DNA of 64,000 nt from Zygnema cylindricum. Lineage: Eukaryota > Streptophyta > Zygnematophyceae > Zygnematales > Zygnemataceae. The first letter of the stretch is position 1, and every line of letters begins with the position of its first letter. The position numbers and the translations under genes were made by a program. Positions 53,971-61,500 of the stretch are shown here, piece by piece. Under the pieces are notes generated by a model. The model had not been told where the DNA came from, searched no databases, and worked only from the letters and a program-made list of their open reading frames with translations. Where the stretch lies: positions 82,985 through 146,984 of the forward strand of contig JBBHKE010000190.1 of the NCBI GenBank assembly GCA_037447655.1. Reading direction: 5' to 3'.

Positions 53971-54367
53971 TGTAAGAAATCGATGGTTATTTTATTATTT
54001 TCTAGGTCTGAATTGGAATATAGAGTGAAGTCGAGGAAGTTTGCTTCTAACTTCTCTCTCTTGTCGCAGTCACTGAGAAATTGGAGAGAGAGCTAGAGCC
54101 ATGGCTACCTAGGCTATCCAGAGGTTTACGGGAAACGTATATTAGTTAGGGGTTTATTTACTAAAAGGTATGTGCCGGTCACAAGATTTGATCCTAGTAC
54201 CTACCAGCCGGCAGACCGCAGGTAGCCGGTAGCCTTAGCCGTTAAGTCTTAAACTAGTGATACATACTACATGGTTTGATATTTAATTAAACATCAATAC
54301 ATAGGATAATTCATTTAAATGTAACTGTTAACGGGATACATAGATCCGGTAATATATAAGTACGGAT
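53971..54367 (+). repeat. 3' LTR of copia C, first segment
   Basis: Begins TGTAAGAAATCG and follows the 5' LTR (with more divergence than other pairs) to TACGGAT. It includes the antisense tRNA-like module at 54172-54252. It is cut by solo LTR S. Further LTR segments lie at 55094-55258 and 60331-60680. Confidence 0.85.
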
Positions 54368-55093
54368 TGTTGTTTTTAGAAAGCTTTAGTCCTCTTTATG
54401 CCTCAGCTGTGAGAGAGAGCTGTTCAGGACTTAAGCTATTTTTGGTTGAGTTCGGTTCAGTACTTACCGAAATTAGTGTGACAGTGAAGTTGGGAGTTCA
54501 CGGTTCATTCACACTTGGGACACGTGTCGTCACTTGGGAGAATGCGTGAGTATGTCCTCCGTGGACGTACGGAAATTCGGCAGGACCACTGGACTTCGTA
54601 AAGTCAATTCTACGGTGCCAAATCCTCTAATCGGACCGCTGACAGCCGCCGCCAACAAATAGTGACGAGGCGTGACTAGATCATTATCACTTTACGTTGT
54701 CTTAACTTCGGTGTAAATATTTGTGATAGAATGTTAGATGTACGGCTGGAATGCCTCCGTACAGCTTAGTGTAGTTTCGGTGTATAAAAGTAGGACTTAG
54801 CGAATTTGATTTTTAGGAACAAATGATATGAAAACTGTACACTCAGTTTTATGTAATTTCATTTCTACATATCTCACAGATTTGTGAGCGGAATTGACTG
54901 AAATTTTGTGTGTGTGTTCCTTTGTATGTTAGCTACATTGTGGCAAATATTCAGGACGTTTGGAGCGTTTTTCTGAAAGTTATAGTCTGTCAAGCCATCG
55001 GTATTTGTGGAAGCTTCCTCTCTTGATTTGTTCTACGATGACTACTGCTGCATCTTCTTCATCTTCAGTGCCAGTAATTGTGTCAGAACAACA
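54368..55093 (+). mobile_element. Solo LTR S, TSD CGGAT
   Basis: 726 bp with TGTTGTTTTTAG...GAACAACA ends and perfect CGGAT duplications (54363-54367, 55094-55098), inserted in the copia C 3' LTR. It contains a TATAAAAG box near 54784. Its end holds ATGACTACTGCTGCATC, so this family also seems to start gag within the LTR. The start and end resemble solo LTR E in the opposite orientation. Confidence 0.8.
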
Positions 55094-55258
55094 CGGATTA
55101 CGGTACGGACAAGAAATCAATACCGCGCATTTATTTCTTTAGTTAAACGAAAACCGCGCATGTTCTTATTACGGCTACAATTAAATACGAATTTAATCGG
55201 ACGGTCGGAATTAGCGCCGAGATCGCGGAAGAAGATATCAGCGGTTTGTGGCCTTCGC
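55094..55258 (+). repeat. 3' LTR of copia C, second segment
   Basis: Matches 5' LTR about 48990-49150, including GAAATCAATACCGCGCAT and AGCGCCGAGATCGCGGAAGA. It is broken by solo LTR E after GCGGTTTGTGG. Confidence 0.85.
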
Positions 55259-55301
55259 TGTTGTTTTACAGCCACCGGTGTAGGTGGAGGAGCAGCAGTA
55301 G

Positions 55302-56494
55302 TGAAACTCTGAGACCTCCATTGGCCCTCAGAGTATGCAGATCCAAAAGAAGCTAATCTAGATAGTGCCGACTCCAAGTTAATATAAACCCAAGTGACTG
55401 ACCCCTTGACAGTCAGAACCCCAATATTGATTCACCCCTGTGAAATAACACTTTCTGTGTGCTCAGTTCCACCATAGAATGCAAAGTTATAATATGAGAT
55501 TTGGACACATTCACCCACTTTGACTTTCCCTTAGAAATACAGCCACCCTGGCAGACAAAAACTCTGACCGACTACACCCCTGTGTAGCCTGGACTCCCCT
55601 GAGTCCGCAGCAAAAAGAATCACTGAAAATGGTCAAGTAAATTGATAGTTATGGCTGATCAAAGTTTGCCATTTATACAAGGTGCTCTCTGGGAGAGGCA
55701 GCTGCCTACCCAAAATTTTCTAAGTCCTAAACCCTCTCTAAAACTCTATCTACTGAAGTACGGCACCAATCAAATTACTGTGTCGTACAGAAAAGTACAG
55801 GTGCCGGTGTACTTTCTGTACGGCCATTGTACAACATGGCCAAATTCTCGACACGTGTCATAGCCGGATTTGTTTCCGCAATCTCCGGAGTCGCCGCAAT
55901 CCAACATTGTCGCGCCACGTGTCACATTACGTGGCGATGGCTGAAAAACGCCAAAAGTACATGTTCCGTGATCGCGGCACCAATCGTGGCCGTCCGATCA
56001 AACCGGATACAATTTTAGTCGTTGAAAATACGCGCGCGATATTTGTTTCGCGTTCGAAACAAATGCGCGGTATCCGTTTCATAAAATACATTAAATCGTA
56101 CTCCGTACTATACAAAACTGTATCTATGTATTGCGTATCTATTTCCCGTTATACGAACTAGTCTACGTGTACAAATATAAATATTTATCAAACCTATCGT
56201 ACTATAGCACTGGCTCTAGTCATATTGGTTAAAGCTAACGGCTAGTACGACGGAAGAAAGGTTCCAGGATCGAATCCTGGGTCCGTCAATCTTTTTAGAT
56301 AACTCTATCAAGATTGGCCTTCCTGTCCTCTTTGGACAGCTTAGCCATCCATGGATCCAACTCCTCCTCAAGTCTTCAGTGACTGCGACAAGTGTGGGGA
56401 CTTGAGTGAAGAGTTAGAGGCAGGCTGTCACTGTCCCCTTTTTACCTTTTTATATTTACAAACTCTAGACCTAGAAAATACTTAAATTTCAACA
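55302..56494 (-). repeat. 3' LTR of element D
   Basis: 1193 bp. The inverted repeat CTAGAAAATA (56471-56480)/TATTTTCTAG (56502-56511) brackets its junction with the polypurine tract. The tRNA-like module is at 56211-56288. Confidence 0.92.
56211..56296 (+). other. tRNA-like Pol III-type module in LTR D (3' copy)
   Basis: Antisense. The D-arm region TAGTCATATTGGTTAAAGC aligns with TAGCTCAGTTGGTTAGAGC of ordinary tRNAs. The T-arm is perfect, CCAGG/CCTGG around ATCGAAT, followed by GTCCGTCA and TTTTT at 56292-56296. The 5' acceptor strand does not pair with GTCCGTC. This is the best-preserved T arm of the set. Confidence 0.75.
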
Positions 56495-56522
56495 CTCCCC
56501 TTATTTTCTAGTCTACTTACTT

Positions 56523-58373
56523 TCAACTCCCATCAAAAACAACAAATACATATATATATATTTTTCTTTCCTTTTTCCTCTTTCCTTCATGAAGCTTCAA
56601 GCGAATATTTTTATATTTAAGAAAGTGTATTAGATGACCAAAAATAATTTCATCTTGTCGATCATACATTTTATTTAACATCCCATTTTTCATAAATTCG
56701 AGCAAAGATTTTATCCACTTCATCACTCTTTTATCCACACACAAACAGATTTCCCTCTTGCGATCCAAACAGCCAGCCCCATCTCCAATCTGCAACATAC
56801 ACCCAGATGCTAACCCTTTTACAGGCACATCTTCACAAGTGACATCACACCAAGTAGTAACGTCAAATCCATCCACCCCCAAATATTCCCAACAAACACT
56901 AGTCCCCACTAAGTTCCTTATAAGATCTACATCTTTCGTACTCATATTTTTATCTATGATAGTTACCCCATTTTCTGAACTTCCCTCACTCTCTCCCATG
57001 GAATTCTTTCCACTATTACTTTCTATTCCCAATAAACATTTCTCTTCTCCCCTATCCTTTAAAACCCCCTCTAGAATTAATTCTCCCCTTTCCTCGGAAT
57101 CCGTTGAAGTCTCCCTTGCCGACCAGTTTTCTGTTTCCAAAATATCTATGAAACTATCCTCAATATTTTGAACTTCTTCAAGTATCTCCTCTCTCTTTAC
57201 TTCCCTTATACCTCCAAAAGCACACTGTTGCCTTCGTCCAATTTCTGTGTACTTTTCTCTCTTCCCCATTCTACCGATGTGAAGAAGCTCCAATTTTTCT
57301 TCATCCTCTTTCTCCTCTTCCTCTTCGTCCTCCTCATCCACATTCCAACTTCTAAGTTTTTCCAAACAAGGGCATTCCTCCATATAATGACCCGGTTCCC
57401 TACAAAAGAAGCAAACCGCTTTTTTCAAAGCTCCCGTGTCTCTTCTTCTCCCTCTTTTTCCACCAAAGTTCCGATAAGGTTTACCTTTGTCTTTCTTCCT
57501 CTCATCACGCTTCCACTCGTCACCACCGTTCCTCTCATCACGCTTCCGCCAATCACCACCAGCTGAAAAAGCATTGACCCTGTCCTTTCCCCTTCGAAGC
57601 TCCAAAGTGCTTTCCCTCACAAGAATTATCCCCATGGTAAAGCTCCAAGTCCATGAGGAGCCATCCCTTGCCTGCATACGATAAATAATGCTTTCGTACT
57701 CACTTGGGAGTTTCATAAGTAGTGTATTAATCTTACCCTCCTCAGATTCTACACATCCCGCACTAGCTAGGTCAACATATAACGCAGCAATATCATTGCA
57801 AAACTCTATCATGCTACCGCCTTTATAAACATAGGCATCTATTTCCTGTTTTACTAATTGCTGCCTCTGAATAGTCTCACTCTTATAAATCTGAATTAGT
57901 ACTTCCCATATCTCTGAAGACTTGGTTAGACTTAAAAGAGTGATAGCTATCGACTTACACACATATCTAAGTATGAGATGTTTTGCTATAGTGTTTTTGT
58001 ATTCCCATATTTTTCTGTCATTTTCCTCAGTTTTAATCCCTACATGTGGTACCATAGCTGAGAGCCTAGCTCCCCTCACCATAGGTGTCCCTTTTTCATT
58101 CTCCCCTATTTCCCCATCCACGGAAAGATTCTTCCCTTCACCTTCCGTTGCATCTGAGCTCCGGATGATATTCTGGGCAGCCTCAGATGAATCTCCATAG
58201 TAAGCTCCTCCAAAGCCAGGTGGCGGACATCTCACTTGTCCCGAAACGATTCCCCATAAGTGCTTCTCAAAAAGCAATCCCGCCATTGTAAACTCCCAAT
58301 AAGTGAAGTCTGTTCCATCGAACATAGGCACCCTAGATGGTGGGCCCATAACCTGAAACTCTGAGACCTCCAT
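56523..58373 (-). CDS. Element D Gag fused to pseudo-RT/RNase H, intact 616 aa
   Basis: The ATG (58373-58371) is in the loop of the LTR hairpin. The frame MEVSEFQVMGPPSRVP reads through the LTR end and primer-binding site. Residues 1-330 are UBN2-type Gag with the CCHC knuckle CFFCREPGHYMEEC at about 337-350, after a basic Lys/Arg/Asp-rich stretch. An acidic segment follows. The C-terminal third aligns with the copia RT thumb and RNase H: SEGSSENGVTIIDKNMS with GSEGSEEEGVIVLDEEVS, DVTTWCDVTCEDVPVKG with DITTWSDADYGDAPMRS, and WIKSLLEFMKNG with WVKSLLGELGHL. The catalytic MEAEY segment is missing. The protein presumably coats element RNA; the fused remnant's role is unknown. The open frame suggests selection or youth. 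Confidence 0.88.
   Translation of the reverse strand: MEVSEFQVMGPPSRVPMFDGTDFTYWEFTMAGLLFEKHLWGIVSGQVRCPPPGFGGAYYGDSSEAAQNIIRSSDATEGEGKNLSVDGEIGENEKGTPMVRGARLSAMVPHVGIKTEENDRKIWEYKNTIAKHLILRYVCKSIAITLLSLTKSSEIWEVLIQIYKSETIQRQQLVKQEIDAYVYKGGSMIEFCNDIAALYVDLASAGCVESEEGKINTLLMKLPSEYESIIYRMQARDGSSWTWSFTMGIILVRESTLELRRGKDRVNAFSAGGDWRKRDERNGGDEWKRDERKKDKGKPYRNFGGKRGRRRDTGALKKAVCFFCREPGHYMEECPCLEKLRSWNVDEEDEEEEEKEDEEKLELLHIGRMGKREKYTEIGRRQQCAFGGIREVKREEILEEVQNIEDSFIDILETENWSARETSTDSEERGELILEGVLKDRGEEKCLLGIESNSGKNSMGESEGSSENGVTIIDKNMSTKDVDLIRNLVGTSVCWEYLGVDGFDVTTWCDVTCEDVPVKGLASGCMLQIGDGAGCLDRKREICLCVDKRVMKWIKSLLEFMKNGMLNKMYDRQDEIIFGHLIHFLKYKNIRLKLHEGKRKKERKIYIYVFVVFDGS
58339..58353 (-). other. Primer-binding site of element D
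   Basis: The minus strand reads GGTTATGGGCCCACC directly after the LTR, an exact complement of the initiator tRNA-Met anticodon arm. Confidence 0.85.
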
Positions 58374-59546
58374 TGGCCCTCAGAGTATGCAGATCCAAAA
58401 GAAGCTAATCTAGATAGTGCCGACTCCAAGTTAATATAAACCCAAGTGACTGACCCCTTGACAGTCAGAACCCCAATATTGATTCACCCCTGTGAAATAA
58501 CACTTTCTGTGTGCTCAGTTCCACCACAGAATGCAAAGTTATAATATGAGATTTGGACACATTCACCCACTTTGACTTTCCCTTAGAAATACAGCCACCC
58601 TGGCAGACAAAAACTCTGACCGACTACACCCCTGTGTAGCCTGGACTCCCCTGAGTCCGCAGCAAAAAGAATCACTGAAAATGGTCAAGTAAATTGATAG
58701 TTATGGCTGATCAAAGTTTGCCATTTATACAAGGTGCTCTCTGGGAGAGGCAGCTGCCTACCCAAAATTTTCTAAGTCCTAAACCCTCTCTAAAACTCTA
58801 TCTACTGAAGTACGGCACCAATCAAATTACTGTGTCGTACAGAAAAGTACAGGTGCCGGTGTACTTTCTGTACGGCCATTGTACAACATGGCCAAATTCT
58901 CGACACGTGTCATAGCCGGATTTGTTTCCGCAATCTCCGGAGTCGCCGCAATCCAACATTGTCGCGCCACGTGTCACATTACGTGGCGATGGCTGAAAAA
59001 CGCCAAAAGTACATGTTCCGTGATCGCGGCACCAATCGTGGCCGTCCGATCAAACCGGATACAATTTTAGTCGTTGAAAATACGCGCGCGATATTTGTTT
59101 CGCGTTCGAAACAAATGCGCGGTATCCGTTTCATAAAATACATTAAATCGTACTCCGTACTATACAAAACTGTATCTATGTATTGCGTATCTATTTCCCG
59201 TTATACGAACTAGTCTACGTGTACAAATATAAATATTTATCAAACCTATCGTACTATAGCACTGGCTCTAGTCATATTGGTTAAAGCTAACGGCTAGTAC
59301 GACGGAAGAAAGGTTCCAGGATCGAATCCTGGGTCCGTCAATCTTTTTAGATAACTCTATCAAGATTGGCCTTCCTGTCCTCTTTGGACAGCTTAGCCAT
59401 CCATGGATCCAACTCCTCCTCAAGTCTTCAGTGACTGCGACAAGTGTGGGGACTTGAGTGAAGAGTTAGAGGCAGGCTGTCACTGTCCCCTTTTTACCTT
59501 TTTATATTTACAAACTCTAGACCTAGAAAATACTTAAATTTCAACA
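58354..59546 (-). repeat. 5' LTR of element D
   Basis: Contains hairpins GGACTC-AGGG-GAGTCC (58643-58658), CTACAC-AGGG-GTGTAG (58624-58639) and GCC-AGGGT-GGC (58594-58604), given in minus-strand sense. The start-codon hairpin near 58357-58385 has outer arms ACTCTGA/TCAGAGT, bulged G, inner arms GGCC/GGTC and loop AATGGA. The tRNA-like module is at 59263-59340 with TTTTT at 59344-59348. Confidence 0.92.
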
Positions 59547-60089
59547 AGTAGTAGTAGAATAGACATGATACACTCTCAGAAGCTATTAAGAATCCTACCA
59601 AACAGCTGTTCTTAAGTGCTCACCAATTCTTATACAAGCATCCAAACTTCACAAAACTATATCACAATATAGAGTAGCATAAACAATTATAACTCCCAAA
59701 GTTTCAGCACAATTGACCCGACAACACTCAAGATATAATACTCAAAAGTTTCCCAAAAGCTGTCTGCATTTTTACTACTTGGAAGTCTGGATGCATAATA
59801 TGTTATGGGTCCTAAGTCTTATACTTGTGTTGAACTGGCAACACCAGTGTACTTGAGAGGTACATCAAACCACCAAGCTACCACTAATCTGTCAAGCTAC
59901 CATTGAGCTATCACTCAGCTACCATTGAGCTATCACTAAGCTACCACTGAGTTATCACTAAGCTACTTAGAATCGTATCTATCGCAGTGCTCTATCCTGT
60001 ACAGAATCACATTAACAATATCAGACGATGCGTTGTCCGTACGGAGCATATCAAATATAATCGTGGTTGCGTTGTCCTGTCTCTGTTGC

Positions 60090-60300
60090 AACTTCGCTGC
60101 TGCGTTGCTCTGCTGCTGCGTTGCTCTGCAATATAGCAGTTGCTCTGCTGTATAGCAGCTGCTCTACTGTATAGCAGCTGCTCTGCTGTACAGCAGCTGC
60201 TCTACTGTATAGCAGCTGCGTTGCTCTGTTGTATAGCAGCTGCGCTACTCTGTCTATATAGCAGCTGCGCTGCTTTGTCTGTAAAGCAGCTGCACTGCTC
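60090..60300. repeat. CAGCTGC-rich minisatellite in solo LTR E
   Basis: Roughly ten imperfect units of about 20 bp built on GCTGTATAGCAGCTGCTCT. Each unit contains AGCAGCTGCT, so the array is strongly self-complementary. It lies inside LTR E and is non-coding. Confidence 0.8.
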
Positions 60301-60330
60301 TGAGACTGAAAGCTTTCCAAAAAGACAACA

Positions 60331-60680
60331 AGCTGTACTTTTGCGTACGGAACCGTAATCTGATTGGTTCCGTACATGAGTAGATAGAGTCTCTGAGAGA
60401 GATAGGACTTAGGAAAATTAGGAGATAGGACCCTCTCTCCCAAAGAGCGTCTATACAAAAGGTCAACTTTGACCCTCCATAACTTACTGCTCAAGGGAGC
60501 AAATTCAGTGATTCTTTTTGCTATCTACTCACAAGAGTCTTAACTTCACAGACAAGTGGTCAGAGTTTTTGTTTGCCAGGGTGGCAGTTGTTTTTGCTGA
60601 AACACAAAGGGGTCGGGGTTATCCTAGAGGCTTCTTGGAAGCTGTCCACTCTGAGGACTTATGGAGGTCTCAGAGTTTCA
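60331..60680 (+). repeat. 3' LTR of copia C, last segment
   Basis: Matches 49280-49632, with TGCTC-AAGG-GAGCA near 60487 and the intact start-codon hairpin before the final TTTCA (60680). TSD TTGCA follows. Confidence 0.88.
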
Positions 60681-60685
60681 TTGCA

Positions 60686-61015
60686 GTCGGTACTCACTGA
60701 CAGCACGGGCGTCCAGATCAATTTCAACTGCTGAGTAAGCTTCTACTTGGTATCCAGCTTTTAGGACGACCTCCAGATCAGAGCTAATGAAGGAAAATAG
60801 TGATAGAACCTTGAGTCATGAGGGGAGGACCTCTAGTGACACCACCTGTCGATTGAAGTCTTCCCCTTTGTTAGGAGCCGTTAGAAGTTCTGACCGGGGA
60901 ACCTTTGCTGTTCCGCATAATATTGCGGCAAAGCTCTTGTCCAATTCCCGCCAAAGTGTGGCCATCTGTCTTAATCGGTTTTGGTACTCCTTTTCCCACC
61001 GGTTGGAAATAGTGA
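60686..61015 (-). pseudogene. G2 methyltransferase N-terminus (motif I/II) and upstream linker
   Basis: The minus-strand frame ending at the copia C insertion reads SDLEVVLKAGYQVEAYSAVEI then DLDARAVSEYRLQ, parallel to G1's KAGYRVESYTAAEISPEARA. This is the AdoMet-binding start of the methyltransferase. The continuation is at 48578 and below. Upstream linker sequence links to the protease region. Confidence 0.75.
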
Positions 61016-61019
61016 ATTG

Positions 61020-61500
61020 CTAGATGGAATTGGCGATATCGGTGGAGTAGTCAAACAACTCCGAAGGGGTTGAGGTAGAGTATACGGGATAGCATCCAGA
61101 CACCGGAACAACTATTTTTCCTCGGTTCCATAAATCCAAGGTGACCACCACTACTGTGGTGCTCTCCGGATCCTCCGAGTCTGAGACTGTAATTAGTTCT
61201 TTCCATACGCTCAATTTAATGTTCAATCTCGTCCATGTTGCCATTCCCAGCAAAATTTCGAATTGTTTGCCTTCCACCACTAGGAATGGGAGCTGAATTT
61301 GAACGTGCTGGCCTGCGTCATCCGCAAATTCTATTTCCATGGCTTTTATTATACCATATATTGATTAGCTCCCACTGTTGACCGTGCTCAGACATATGTC
61401 ACTTGGGCTGATTTTTGGTCGGAGTTCCTCGGGCATTTGTTGTTATGCTGAGGTGGTGATTAGATTAGGGAGAGCTCCGATATCCACCACTGCATCCTAG
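61020..61500 (-). pseudogene. Gypsy G2 aspartic protease (broken)
   Basis: Frame 61340-61020 covers KAMEIEFADDAGQHVQIQLP, EILLGMATWTRLNIKLSVWK and DLWNRGKIVVPVSG. The catalytic region just upstream (about 61440-61500) reads VVDIGALPNLITTSA with stops nearby. It would process the polyprotein. Confidence 0.72.

Larger units (their letters stand above)
55302..59546 (-). mobile_element. Gag-only LTR retrotransposon D (TR-GAG-like), very young
   Basis: LTRs 55302-56494 and 58354-59546 (1193 bp each) look identical apart from one base noted near 55475/58527. TSD AGTAG at 55297-55301 and 59547-59551. The minus-strand interior holds the primer-binding site (58353-58339), one intact 616-codon ORF and the polypurine tract. 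No protease, integrase or active RT. It is the youngest insertion seen and shows the family was recently mobile. Confidence 0.93.
55259..60330 (-). mobile_element. Solo LTR E, interrupted by element D
   Basis: Minus strand. The own sequence is 55259-55301 plus 59552-60330 (about 820 bp). Ends TGTTGTCTTTTTGGAAAGC and GTAAAACAACA resemble those of LTR S. No TSD is seen, and about 135 bp of copia C LTR are missing at the site, so a deletion accompanied or followed the insertion. It includes a tandem array rich in CAGCTGC (60090-60300). Confidence 0.65.
48579..60680 (+). mobile_element. Ty1/copia retrotransposon C, 3' LTR carrying nested insertions
   Basis: The 5' LTR is 48579-49632. The interior (49633-53970) has gag, protease, integrase, RT and RNase H on the plus strand. 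The 3' LTR runs 53971-60680 but contains solo LTR S, solo LTR E and element D. The LTR is of the same family as copia F. Many stops and frameshifts, and divergent LTRs, show an old insertion. TSD TTGCA. Confidence 0.9.
48574..60685. other. Target-site duplication TTGCA flanking copia C
   Basis: TTGCA at 48574-48578 and 60681-60685 flanks the 12.1-kb composite. The gypsy methyltransferase frame continues across it (SEYRLQ to QLHQLYP), matching G1's uninterrupted order. Confidence 0.92.

Noticed and set aside
55642-55863. 73-codon frame identical at 58694-58915
   Set aside because: It is the duplicated LTR of element D, not a gene family.
60090-60300. CRISPR array
   Set aside because: Units are imperfect, contiguous and without unique spacers, and the context is a eukaryotic LTR; it is a minisatellite.
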